A DNA stretch of 42,800 bases from a virus. Under the pieces are notes generated by a model. It did not search any database, had not been told where the DNA came from, and was given only the letters and a program-made list of their open reading frames with translations. The stretch is from positions 1 to 42,800 of IMG/VR virus record IMGVR_UViG_3300044294_000097. One strand, 5' to 3'. Made by a program: the position numbers and the translations under genes. Below are positions 22,210-30,457 of this stretch, in pieces (within the stretch, counting starts at the first letter, position 1; every line of letters begins with the position of its first letter).

Positions 22210-22364
22210 ACGCTCGCATCTACGACATCAGCATGCTGACCGGCCTGGGCCTCCTCGTCGCCGGCGTCCACCAGCTGGGCGGCCTGCCGTGGGCCCTGAT
22301 CGCAGCCGGCGCCGGCGTGATTGGCCTCACCGCCTTCGGCGCCTACCTCGGGGGGCGTCGCTGA
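22206..22364 (+). CDS. Small membrane protein between terminase and portal, 52 aa
   Basis: Read directly from the sequence: MNARIYDISMLTGLGLLVAG, then VHQLGGLPWALIAAGAGVIG and LTAFGAYLGGRR. It has two short hydrophobic helices and a basic C-terminus. ATG overlaps the terminase stop (ATGA) and its TGA overlaps the portal ATG (TGATG). Small membrane proteins in this slot are common in HK97-like phages, but their role is not known to me. Confidence 0.75.
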   Translation: MNARIYDISMLTGLGLLVAGVHQLGGLPWALIAAGAGVIGLTAFGAYLGGRR

Positions 22365-23830
22365 TGTTCCTCAGTGCATTCCGCTCCAGCAGCGGCGACC
22401 GCTCCCCCTGGGGCAGTTTCTGGTTCAACCCGATCGGCAACCTGACCGGCAGCGGCGCGCGCGTCGACGCCGAGAGCGCCCTCGCCCTCTCCACCGTGTT
22501 CGCCTGCGCCCGCGTGCTTTCAGAGAGCTTCGCGGTCCTGCCGTTCCGTCTCTACCGACCGCGCGCCAGCGGCGGCCGCGAGCGCGTCACCGACCACTGG
22601 CTGCACCGGCTCTTCTGCCGAGCGCCCAACCGCTGGCAAACCCCCTTCGAGTGGCGCGAGATGTTGCAGGGCCACCTGGCGCTGCGCGGCAACGCGTTCA
22701 ACCGGATCATCGAAGACGGCGCCGGCGGCATCGCCGAGCTGCTGCCTCTGCACCCCGATCGCATCCGCCTGGAGCTGGTGGAGGAGTACGGCTTCCGCTA
22801 TCGCTACACCCGGCGGGACGGCACACAGGAGCTGCTGCGAGCCGATCAGGTCTGGCACCTGCGCGGCATGGGCGGTGACGGCTACGTGGGCTACAACCCG
22901 ATCGAGATCGCCCGGGAGAGCATCGGCGAGGCCTTGCAGTTGCAGGGCTACGCGTCCCGGTTTTTTGCCAACAACGCGACGCCGCCCTTCTGGATCAAGG
23001 TGCCGGGCAAGTTCGCAGACAAGGCTGCGCGGCAGAGCTTCAAGGAACAGATCCAGGAAGCGCACACCGGCATCAACCGCGGCAAGGTGATGGCGCTCGA
23101 CCAGGGCATGGAGCTCAACGCGATCGGCATCAACCAGAAGGACATGCAGTTCATCGAGCTGCGGGCCTCCAAGGTGCCGGACGTCGCCCGGCTGTTCCGC
23201 ATGCCGCTGCACAAGATCGGCGACCTGTCGAAGGCTACGTTCTCCAACATCGAGCAGCAGGAAATCGAATTCTGGACCGGCACCATGCACCCTTGGTGCG
23301 AGCGCTGGGAGAGCAGCGTCGAGAACGTGCTGCTGGGGCCGGACACTGACCTCGAAGTCGAGTTCGACATGCGCAGCCAGCTGCGCGGCGACAGCGTCTC
23401 GCGCGCCAAGTACATCCAGGGCCTGGTGCAGTCGTCGGTCCTGCTGCCGAACGAGGGCCGCGAGATGGAAGGCCTGGATCCGGTGGAAGGCGGCGACGAG
23501 CGGCTGATCCCCGTGAACATGCGACTGGAAAGCGACCCGCTGACGGCCGCCGGCGCCGCGCCGACCGGGCAGACCGACGACGACGAAGACGCCGCCGAAC
23601 CCGCAGACAAGACCCAAGCCGGGCGACTGGCCAAGGTGCTGGCCGACAACTCCGACCGCATGGCTCGTCGCATTGCTGCCGGCGACCCACCCAGCGCCGT
23701 GGTGCTCTCCGCCGCGCTGGCCATCGAAGAAGACCACGCCCGCCAGATCCTGGGCGCCGACTGGATCAGCCAGCCGCGCCACGTCCTGGCCACTCACCTC
23801 CTGGGCGAAGCCCTGAAAGGCCAACCGTGA
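22364..23830 (+). CDS. Portal protein (HK97 family)
   Basis: 488 residues. Typical segments: ALALSTVFACARVLSESFAV near residue 40, TPFEWREMLQGHLALRGNAF near 90, HLRGMGGDGYVGYNPIEIAR, then ASRFFANNATPPFWIKVPGK and the mid-protein VARLFRMPLHKIGDLSKATF followed by SNIEQQEIEF. It forms the dodecameric ring through which DNA is packaged and to which connectors attach. The start MFLSAFRSSS is set by the overlap with the preceding stop; the frame is open further upstream only in shadow. It ends by a GTGA overlap with the protease. Confidence 0.95.
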   Translation: MFLSAFRSSSGDRSPWGSFWFNPIGNLTGSGARVDAESALALSTVFACARVLSESFAVLPFRLYRPRASGGRERVTDHWLHRLFCRAPNRWQTPFEWREMLQGHLALRGNAFNRIIEDGAGGIAELLPLHPDRIRLELVEEYGFRYRYTRRDGTQELLRADQVWHLRGMGGDGYVGYNPIEIARESIGEALQLQGYASRFFANNATPPFWIKVPGKFADKAARQSFKEQIQEAHTGINRGKVMALDQGMELNAIGINQKDMQFIELRASKVPDVARLFRMPLHKIGDLSKATFSNIEQQEIEFWTGTMHPWCERWESSVENVLLGPDTDLEVEFDMRSQLRGDSVSRAKYIQGLVQSSVLLPNEGREMEGLDPVEGGDERLIPVNMRLESDPLTAAGAAPTGQTDDDEDAAEPADKTQAGRLAKVLADNSDRMARRIAAGDPPSAVVLSAALAIEEDHARQILGADWISQPRHVLATHLLGEALKGQP

Positions 23831-24762
23831 ACAGCCACTTCCTCGCCTGGGCGCTCAGCACGCCCTGGGCCCTCCAGCCCGATCGCATGGCCGCCTACGC
23901 TGCGGTGCTGGCCCGGCGCTACGCCGGCGGCATCAAGGCCGAGCGCGACGCCGACGGCCGGCCCGGCTCCAACAACATGGGCGGCGAAGGCCCCGACGTC
24001 CAGGCGGCTGTCCAGCGCGCAGGCGCCGGCCGCCGCGGCGCGATCGCCGTCGTGCCCATCCGCGGCGCCATCTTCCAGCGCGCCAGCCAGATCGACATCT
24101 GCGACGGCGGCACCGGCACCGACAAGGTGAGCCAGGCCCTGCGCGAGGCAAACGCCGACGACACGGTCGACAGCATCCTGCTCGACATCGACTCGCCTGG
24201 CGGCAGCGTCTACGGCGTGGCCGAGCTGGCCGCCGAGATCCGGGCCAGCGCCAAGCCCGTCACCGCCATCGCTAACAGCCTGGCCGCGAGCGCGGGCTAC
24301 TGGCTGGGCAGCGCGGCCGGCGAGTTCTACGTCACCCCCGGCGGCGAGGTGGGCAGCATCGGCGTCTGGATGGCGCACGAAGACTGGAGCAAGGCCCTCG
24401 AAGAGTTCGGCATCAAGACGACGCTGATCAGCGCCGGCCAGTACAAGACCGAGGGCAACCCCTACGAGCCGCTGGGCGATGACGCGCGCGCCTTCCTGCA
24501 GAGCCGCACGGACGACTACTACAGCGCCTTCACGCGCGACGTGGCCAAGGGCCGCAAGGTCAGCGTGGAGCAGGTCCGCAACGGCATGGGCCAGGGCCGC
24601 GTGCTCGGCGCCGCCCAAGCGAAGGCCGAGGGCATGGTCGACGGCGTGATGACGTTCGACGAGGTCGTGCGCCACATGTCCCGCAACGCCGCCCCGGCCG
24701 GCCGCAAGGCCGAGTCCCAACGCACCGCCCAGCAGCTCGCGCTGCTGTCCCTTCAGGGCTAG
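23827..24762 (+). CDS. Head maturation protease, S49 (SppA/ClpP-like)
   Basis: 311-residue serine protease expected to trim capsid protein during prohead maturation. The core has ILLDIDSPGGSVYGVAEL (oxyanion loop), NSLAASAGYWLGSAA with the nucleophile Ser in ASAGY, GSIGVWMAHEDWSKALEEFG and TLISAGQYKTEGNPYEPLG with the Lys of the Ser-Lys dyad. GTG start overlaps the portal stop. The position between portal and capsid is that of the prohead protease. It is followed by a terminator-like hairpin. Confidence 0.9.
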   Translation: MNSHFLAWALSTPWALQPDRMAAYAAVLARRYAGGIKAERDADGRPGSNNMGGEGPDVQAAVQRAGAGRRGAIAVVPIRGAIFQRASQIDICDGGTGTDKVSQALREANADDTVDSILLDIDSPGGSVYGVAELAAEIRASAKPVTAIANSLAASAGYWLGSAAGEFYVTPGGEVGSIGVWMAHEDWSKALEEFGIKTTLISAGQYKTEGNPYEPLGDDARAFLQSRTDDYYSAFTRDVAKGRKVSVEQVRNGMGQGRVLGAAQAKAEGMVDGVMTFDEVVRHMSRNAAPAGRKAESQRTAQQLALLSLQG

Positions 24763-24833
24763 CACGGCCCGTTCGCCAGCTGGTCCGTCGATCAGCCAGC
24801 GCCGGCCCCGTCGGGCCGATGTGCACGCCAACC

Positions 24834-24857
24834 AGGCCGCCTCCGGGCGGCCTTTTT
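24834..24857 (+). terminator. Intrinsic terminator between protease and capsid genes
   Basis: AGGCCGCC (24834-24841), a TCCG tetraloop and GGCGGCCT (24846-24853) make a perfect 8-bp stem that runs directly into TTTTT. It is well formed, so transcription of the capsid gene from upstream should need antitermination or partial read-through. Confidence 0.85.
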
Positions 24858-24882
24858 CGTTTCTGAACTGGAGAACCCCACC

Positions 24883-26334
24883 ATGAAGACCTCCCGCAAT
24901 CTCGCGCGCTTCGCGCTCTTCGCCGTGGCCACGCTGCTGCTGGCATCCGTGCTGCCCGTCGTGGCTGCATCCCCCGACCCGCTGCTGCACCTCGTGCAAG
25001 CCGTGGGCGCACACGCCGATGCCGGCCTGCTGCTGGCCGTGGCCCCGCTCGCCGCGGTGCGCCAGCTCAAGGCCAAGAAGGCCGACCACGTCAAGGCCGC
25101 CCAGGCCATCAACGACATCACCGACCGCGATCTGACGGCCGAGGAGCAGACTGCTCTTGCCGGCCACATGGCCAGCATCAAGACGCTGAACCAGCAGATC
25201 GAGAACGCCGAAGCGCTCGCCAACGAGCAGGCCGGCATGGATGCCGGCGGCGTCGAGATCAAGCCGGGCGCCAAGATCGAGACCGAGGACAACCAGGCCG
25301 CCGATCCCACCCGCGGCTTCCGCAGCTTCGGCGACTTCGCGCGCGCGGTCGCCAACTCCTCGCTGATGGGCTCCACGGACCGCCGCCTCACCATCGGTGC
25401 AGCGGCCCCTGGCAACACGACGACGAACGAGTCGAACGGCCCGGACGGCGGCTTCCTGGTTCCGCCGCAGTTCAGCCAGGAGATCTGGCGTCTGAGCCTG
25501 GAGGAGGATTCGCTGATTCCGCTGACCGAGAACACCGAGGTGAGCGGCAACAGCATGATCTTCCCGAAGGACGAGACCACCCCGTGGGGCGGCTCCGGTG
25601 TCCAGGCCTACTGGCAGATCGAGGCGGCCGCCGCCAACGCCAGCAAGCTGCAGCTGAGCACGGAAGCTCTGGTGCTGCACAAGCTGATGTGCCTGGTGCC
25701 GGTGACGAACGAGCTGATCAGCGACGCGTCGGCCATCGGCAGCTACCTGAACCAGGTGGCACCGGGCCGCATCACCTGGAAGGCCAACGAGGCGATCCTG
25801 TTCGGTGACGGTGTCGGCAAGCCCCTGGGCTGCCTGAACAGCGCCACTGGCCCGCTGATCACGGTGGCCAAGGAATCCGGCCAGGCCACGCAGACCTTCG
25901 ACCCGAAGAACCTGTCGAAGATGGTCTCGCGGCTGATCCCCGGCCAGCTGAAGAACGCCATCTGGCTCGGCAACCCGGACATCCTGCCGGGCCTCGAGGC
26001 GATGACCCTGGGCCAGTACCCGATCTACCTGCCCAGCCAGTCCGTCGAGGGCAACAGCTACGGCACGCTGAAGGGTCGCCCGCTGTGGCTGTCGGAGCAC
26101 GCCAACGCCTTCAGCTCGGCCGGCGACCTGAACCTGGTCAGCATGAAGGGCTACCGCTGCATCACGAAGGCCGGCGGCATTCAGACCGACACGTCGATGC
26201 ATCTGTACTTCGACGCGGACGCTACCGCCTTCCGGTTCATCTTCCGCCTGAACGGCAAGCCCATCATGAGCCAGCCCATCGCCTCGCCGAAGGGCAACAC
26301 CCGCAGCCACTTCGTGGCTCTGGGCGCTCGCTGA
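24883..26334 (+). CDS. Major capsid protein (HK97 fold) with signal-peptide-like N-terminus
   Basis: 483 residues. After residue about 145 it is a standard HK97-type shell protein: FRSFGDFARAV, GPDGGFLVPPQFSQEIWRLS, LHKLMCLVPVTNELISDASA, NEAILFGDGVGKPLGCLN and the C-terminal TKAGGIQTDTSMHLYFDADA. Residues about 60-120 (RQLKAKKADHVKAAQAINDI, then DLTAEEQTALAGHMASIKTL) are the coiled-coil delta/scaffold domain removed by the protease. Oddly, residues 1-30 read MKTSRNLARFALFAVATLLL followed by ASVLPVVAAS, a basic n-region, hydrophobic core and A-x-A-like site. A strong TGGAG ribosome binding site fixes the ATG at 24883. Confidence 0.93.
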   Translation: MKTSRNLARFALFAVATLLLASVLPVVAASPDPLLHLVQAVGAHADAGLLLAVAPLAAVRQLKAKKADHVKAAQAINDITDRDLTAEEQTALAGHMASIKTLNQQIENAEALANEQAGMDAGGVEIKPGAKIETEDNQAADPTRGFRSFGDFARAVANSSLMGSTDRRLTIGAAAPGNTTTNESNGPDGGFLVPPQFSQEIWRLSLEEDSLIPLTENTEVSGNSMIFPKDETTPWGGSGVQAYWQIEAAAANASKLQLSTEALVLHKLMCLVPVTNELISDASAIGSYLNQVAPGRITWKANEAILFGDGVGKPLGCLNSATGPLITVAKESGQATQTFDPKNLSKMVSRLIPGQLKNAIWLGNPDILPGLEAMTLGQYPIYLPSQSVEGNSYGTLKGRPLWLSEHANAFSSAGDLNLVSMKGYRCITKAGGIQTDTSMHLYFDADATAFRFIFRLNGKPIMSQPIASPKGNTRSHFVALGAR

Positions 26335-26351
26335 TCGCGGCCACCTGAAGC

Positions 26352-26377
26352 AGGCCCGCGGCAGTCGCTGCGGGCCT
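26352..26377 (+). terminator. Hairpin after the capsid gene, probable weak terminator
   Basis: AGGCCCGC (26352-26359) pairs with GCGGGCCT (26370-26377) over a 10-base loop and is followed by TCCTC rather than a full T run. It may slow or partly stop polymerase, or stabilise capsid mRNA. Confidence 0.55.
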
Positions 26378-26411
26378 TCCTCACCGACCCCAACACCTCG
26401 GAGATTTCCAC

Positions 26412-26858
26412 ATGCTCGCAAACGCACGCATTTCGGAGCAGCTGGCGCTGCTCGCCACCATCGACCCGGTCAGCCAGGCCGCCGGCACCGTCACCACGGG
26501 CTGGATCAACGTCTCGCAGCCGGAACGCCTCATGGCGCTCATTCAGACCGGCGTGCTCGGCGCCTCGGCCACGGTCGACGCCAAGCTCCAGCAGGCCACG
26601 GACAACACCGGCACCGGCGTGAAGGACGTGACCGGCAAGGCCATCACGCAGATCGTGAAGGCCACCGGCGACAACAAGCAGGCCATCATCAACTGCCGCG
26701 CCGAAGAACTCGACACGAACGGTGGCTTCGCGTGGGTGCGCCTGTCCATCACGGTGGGCACGGCGGCCAGCCTCGTCTCGGCTCAGCTCTGGGGCGGCTA
26801 CATGGCCAACCTGCCGGCCAACGCCTACAACCAGGCCGGCGTCGCTCAGATCGTCTGA
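26412..26858 (+). CDS. Putative head decoration protein, 148 aa
   Basis: Begins MLANARISEQLALLATIDPV, then TGWINVSQPERLMALIQTGV, GASATVDAKLQQATDNTGTG and WVRLSITVGTAASLVSAQLW. This beta-rich protein type regularly follows the capsid gene in betaproteobacterial phages and prophages. It is thought to be a capsid-stabilising structural protein, though I know no direct functional proof. Hairpins flank it on both sides, so its mRNA may be a separate, stable unit. Start ATG 26412. Confidence 0.8.
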   Translation: MLANARISEQLALLATIDPVSQAAGTVTTGWINVSQPERLMALIQTGVLGASATVDAKLQQATDNTGTGVKDVTGKAITQIVKATGDNKQAIINCRAEELDTNGGFAWVRLSITVGTAASLVSAQLWGGYMANLPANAYNQAGVAQIV

Positions 26859-26880
26859 CGACACCCTGCAGTGCCAACTT

Positions 26881-26910
26881 GGGGCGCTCCTGACCGGGCG
26901 CCCCTTTTTT
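26881..26910 (+). terminator. Intrinsic terminator after the decoration gene
   Basis: GGGGCGC (26881-26887) pairs with GCGCCCC (26898-26904) over a 10-base loop, followed by six T (26905-26910). Strong rho-independent terminator inside the late operon. Confidence 0.85.
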
Positions 26911-26923
26911 CTGCCAGCACGCC

Positions 26924-27556
26924 ATGCCACTCGTCCAGACCGCAGTCCCAGGCCTCGAGCCGATCACCACGGCGGAGGCAAAGAACTACCTGCGCCTGGA
27001 CGCTGACCTGACCCAGGACGACACGCTGATCGCCGTCCTGATCTCTGCTGCGCGCGCCTACGCCGAGAGCTACTGCAACCGCAGCCTGGTCCAGCAGGGC
27101 TGGCAGCTGCTGCTCGACAGCTTCCCGAGCCCGCAGGCCTTTGGTGTGCCCTGGGGGCAGCCGTGGAGCATTCCGGCAAACGCGATCCAGCTCGAGCGCG
27201 GTCCGGTGATCACGCTCGACTCCATCAAGTACCGGGACATGGGCGGCACGTTGCAGACGATGGCGTCGAGCCTCTACACGCTGGACGCGAGCAGCCCCAT
27301 GCCTCGCGTCACGCCGGTGTTCGGCGCCGTCTGGCCGGTGTCCCTGCCGCAGATCGGCGCGGTGCAGGTCAACTACACGGCCGGCTACGGCGTGGCCGCG
27401 ACCGACGTGCCCGCTGGCATCCGCCAGTGGCTGCTGTTGCGCGTGTCGACGCTGTACCGCAACCGCGAGGAGGTCGCCATCCTCGGCCGCGGCAAGGTGG
27501 ACCCGCTGCCCTTCGTCGACTGCCTGCTGGACCCGTACCGGGTCATTCAAGGCTGA
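26924..27556 (+). CDS. Head-tail connector (HK97 gp6-like)
   Basis: 210 residues. The start EPITTAEAKNYLRLDADLTQ followed by DDTLIAVLISAARAYAESYC is the typical connector signature, and VPAGIRQWLLLRVSTLYRNR near the C-terminus completes the helical core. Between them lies a beta insertion. It should form the ring below the portal. Position directly after capsid and decoration genes agrees. Confidence 0.9.
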   Translation: MPLVQTAVPGLEPITTAEAKNYLRLDADLTQDDTLIAVLISAARAYAESYCNRSLVQQGWQLLLDSFPSPQAFGVPWGQPWSIPANAIQLERGPVITLDSIKYRDMGGTLQTMASSLYTLDASSPMPRVTPVFGAVWPVSLPQIGAVQVNYTAGYGVAATDVPAGIRQWLLLRVSTLYRNREEVAILGRGKVDPLPFVDCLLDPYRVIQG

Positions 27557-27558
27557 CC

Positions 27559-27903
27559 ATGGGCGGCAACGCAGTGCGCGGCGGCGACTTCAACCGCCGC
27601 ATCGCGATCCAGCAGCGCAGCAGTGGCACGCCGGACAGCTTCGGCCAGGCCTCGCAGACCTGGACCGACCTGCTGCAGTGCTGGGCCCGCATCGAACCGC
27701 TGAGCGGCCGCGAGCTCGTGCTGGCCCAGGCTCAAAGCGCCGAGGTCACGCACCTCGTCGAGATCATGTACCGGCCCACGGTGACCGCCGCCATGCGCGT
27801 GGTCTACCAGGGCCGCATCTTCAACGTCCTGTCGGTGATCGACCCCGACATGGCGCACGTCACGCTTGAGCTGCTGTGCAGCGAAGGCCTCAACAAGGGC
27901 TGA
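27559..27903 (+). CDS. Head closure protein (SPP1 gp16 / HK97 gp7-like)
   Basis: 114 residues from ATG 27559: GGDFNRRIAIQQRSSGTPDS, FGQASQTWTDLLQCWARIEP, SGRELVLAQAQSAEVTHLVE and the final MRVVYQGRIFNVLSVIDPD. This is the conserved beta-barrel head-tail joining family that plugs the connector until tail attachment. It starts three bases after the connector's stop. The frame is open upstream only as a shadow of the connector gene. Confidence 0.9.
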   Translation: MGGNAVRGGDFNRRIAIQQRSSGTPDSFGQASQTWTDLLQCWARIEPLSGRELVLAQAQSAEVTHLVEIMYRPTVTAAMRVVYQGRIFNVLSVIDPDMAHVTLELLCSEGLNKG

Positions 27904-27908
27904 AGACC

Positions 27909-30035
27909 ATGCCTCGTGTTTTTGCACCGACCCCTTTCCGCTGGACCGACGGCCAGGACTACCCCTACGGCTGGTTCGACCTTGCAGATGACAGCAAGGC
28001 CCGGGCAATGAAGGCCGCGGGCCGCGTCACTGACGGCGTTTTCGATGCGCCCGACGACGCGGCTACTCCGCGGGTCATCACGCAAGACGTTCTGCCGATT
28101 TCTCAACTCGCCGGCCAGTTCGCGTCGGTCGCACCGACGCCGGCAGCCATGAAGGCGTTCGGCGGCATTCCGATCGTGACTTTCAACAACGGTCTGTCGG
28201 ACATCAACGCCGGGCAGTCGTTCATCGGCTCTGGCGGCAGCTACACGCCGCGCCCCGGTCAAGGGCTCACAGCCGCAACGCCTATCGGGGTCGCCCCGGG
28301 GCCATCGGGAGCGTTCACCGAGATCACGGTCGACCTGTCGGCCTCGCAAACTTCGAACCTGCGTCAGTTCTTCTACGAGAACGCCAACGCTGTGATCGCC
28401 GTACTGCTCAAGGTGCCAGCCAACAGGCCCTACACGGGCTTCACGCTCTACGCCACCACGCAAGCGGCCAACTATTCGAACAACAACTGGGCGAACTCCA
28501 CGGTGAGCTTCAGCGGCCTGTCTCGCCCTGGCTGGTACATGCTCGGTTTGACCCTGTCCCGCTACGGTTTTGCCGACACCAGCAACACGGTCCAGTACGG
28601 CATGACGCCGGACACCACTTCCGCTGCCAACAACCTGCTGGACAACAACACCACGCCGATCGACCGCCTCAAGCTGCGGTTCAGTTCGTCGTCGGCCAAC
28701 ACCGTCGGCACCGCCGAGGTGCTGGTCGACTCGGTCTGGCTGCTGCCGCACTCGCCGGGCATCTCGATGCTGCACATGGACGATGGCTACATCAGCCAGT
28801 ACACCGAGGGGTTCGAGTACGCGGCCCGGCGCGGGGTTCCGTTCACGCTGGGCATCGTCAGCTCGCTGCTGGACACCGCGGGCTACATGACCACCGCACA
28901 GGCGATGGAGATCTACGCGGCCGGCAACGACCTCGTGAACCACAGCCACACGCACATCAACGTCAACGCCAAGACCACGAACGGCGTGGCCACGTCGCAG
29001 ACACCGACCTCCGGAGCGCTGACGCTCACCGCGTCGCCAGTCGTGCTGGACGCGCCGCGCTGCATAACGCTCAACTGCACGGCTGACGACACTGGCCGCC
29101 CCCTGACGATCGTGGGACTTGACGAGAATGGACAGGCCCAGACCACCACGATCTACGGCACGAATGCGTCGCAGACCGTGACGGAAGAGGTCTGGACCCG
29201 GATCAACTCAATCACCGCGGCAGCGACCTGGACTGGCGCCATCACGATCGGCACGACGTACAGCTACGCCGAGCAATTCACTGAGTACAACACCTGCAAA
29301 GCGAAGCTCGTGTCCATGGGCGTGACACGCGGGCTTGATTGCGCGATCTATCCGACGGGTGCGAGCAACACCCTGACCGATCGGGTGATGGCAGCGCTCG
29401 GCATCACGGTAGCGCGGACGTTGAACACGCCTGCCTATTACGCGTACCCATTTGCACCGGGTTTCAACCCGCTGCAGCTGCCGGGGTATGGCGGCGGCGG
29501 GTCCACTGCGATGAACCAGGCCTTCCGCTACACGGCGGCGCGCTACAACACTGGCAACGGCACCATCGGCGGAGCTTCATTCACGGCCAACGCTACCCCT
29601 CAGCTTGAATGGTCCGTGTTGCTCACCTCCGGCACGACGTTCAATGTCGTGGACAACTCCACGGGGGTGCTCATCGGCAGCGGTACCGTCGGCACGCCGT
29701 TCACGAGCTATGCACGAAAGAGCCCTTTGAACGGCGCCAACTGGACGGTGACGTTCACGGTCACAGCAGGTGGCACTGCCTTTGTTGCAGGCGACGAGTT
29801 CGCCGTGTTCGTGACCAGCTTGGCCACGACGTACAACAAAGAGACAGCGCGCCGAATGGCCTGCGGGTGCTGCTACTTCCACAAGATCGCCCGCAACGGC
29901 GCCCAGGACTCGCTGACAACGATGGTCCCCGACTTCCGTGCGACGGTTGACGAGATGGCCAAAGACAGGGCCGCCGGCCGGGTCAAGACACCCACCATGT
30001 CGCAGTTCAGCGCGATGCTGAAGAACGCAAGCTGA
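27909..30035 (+). CDS. Large polysaccharide deacetylase-like (NodB/CE4) virion protein
   Basis: 708 residues from ATG 27909. The N-terminus (about 1-70, APTPFRWTDGQDYPYGWFDL) looks like a structural anchoring module, followed by a beta-rich domain (about 85-280). From 283 a NodB-type deacetylase appears: SMLHMDDGY (DDG at 291-293), NHSHTH (H345 and H349, the HSxxH metal site), AIYPTG (about 479-484) and CYFHKI (His658). Two beta-rich blocks are inserted in it, about 354-452 and 545-640. CE4 enzymes remove acetyl groups from polysaccharides, so it may modify host capsule or O-antigen. The gene sits between head closure and tail terminator genes, an unusual spot for a receptor-processing enzyme. 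Confidence 0.7.
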   Translation: MPRVFAPTPFRWTDGQDYPYGWFDLADDSKARAMKAAGRVTDGVFDAPDDAATPRVITQDVLPISQLAGQFASVAPTPAAMKAFGGIPIVTFNNGLSDINAGQSFIGSGGSYTPRPGQGLTAATPIGVAPGPSGAFTEITVDLSASQTSNLRQFFYENANAVIAVLLKVPANRPYTGFTLYATTQAANYSNNNWANSTVSFSGLSRPGWYMLGLTLSRYGFADTSNTVQYGMTPDTTSAANNLLDNNTTPIDRLKLRFSSSSANTVGTAEVLVDSVWLLPHSPGISMLHMDDGYISQYTEGFEYAARRGVPFTLGIVSSLLDTAGYMTTAQAMEIYAAGNDLVNHSHTHINVNAKTTNGVATSQTPTSGALTLTASPVVLDAPRCITLNCTADDTGRPLTIVGLDENGQAQTTTIYGTNASQTVTEEVWTRINSITAAATWTGAITIGTTYSYAEQFTEYNTCKAKLVSMGVTRGLDCAIYPTGASNTLTDRVMAALGITVARTLNTPAYYAYPFAPGFNPLQLPGYGGGGSTAMNQAFRYTAARYNTGNGTIGGASFTANATPQLEWSVLLTSGTTFNVVDNSTGVLIGSGTVGTPFTSYARKSPLNGANWTVTFTVTAGGTAFVAGDEFAVFVTSLATTYNKETARRMACGCCYFHKIARNGAQDSLTTMVPDFRATVDEMAKDRAAGRVKTPTMSQFSAMLKNAS

Positions 30036-30039
30036 ACAC

Positions 30040-30393
30040 ATGCCGACCCTCGTCGAGTCCGTGCAGGCCGTGCTGCAGCCGCTGGCTGCGGGCGGAAGCT
30101 GGTACCAGGTGAACACGGCGCAGCCCGCGCAGACGCCCTACATCGTGTTCTCACGCATCGCCAGCCCGGCCAACGTCACGCTGCAGGGCGCATCCAACCT
30201 CCAGAACACGCGACTGCAGGTCGACGCGTACTCGCGCAGCGTGCAGGAGCTGATCACGCTGGGCGACAGCATCGAGGCCGCCATGGCCGCCGCCGGCTTC
30301 ACCAACGTGCCGCTGACCCAGCGCGACATGTACGAGCCGGACACGAAGCTCTACCGCACGAGCTACGAGTACAGCGTCTGGTCCACCAACTGA
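30040..30393 (+). CDS. Tail terminator/completion protein (DUF3168 type)
   Basis: 117 residues: LVESVQAVLQPLAAGGSWYQ, TPYIVFSRIAS, TRLQVDAYSRSVQELITLGD, SIEAAMAAAGF and DTKLYRTSYEYSVW. This is the typical DUF3168 / gp17-like tail completion fold that caps the tail tube at the head end. It follows the deacetylase gene by four bases and precedes the tube protein after a terminator. Confidence 0.85.
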   Translation: MPTLVESVQAVLQPLAAGGSWYQVNTAQPAQTPYIVFSRIASPANVTLQGASNLQNTRLQVDAYSRSVQELITLGDSIEAAMAAAGFTNVPLTQRDMYEPDTKLYRTSYEYSVWSTN

Positions 30394-30416
30394 CCGGACA
30401 CCAGTTCCCCAACCCT

Positions 30417-30440
30417 GCCGCCCATCGAGGCGGCTTTTTT
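30417..30440 (+). terminator. Intrinsic terminator before the tail tube gene
   Basis: GCCGCC (30417-30422), loop CATCGA and GGCGGC (30429-30434), followed by six T. A well-formed late-operon terminator, the boundary of head and tail modules. Confidence 0.8.
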
Positions 30441-30457
30441 CATTTCGGAGCATCACC

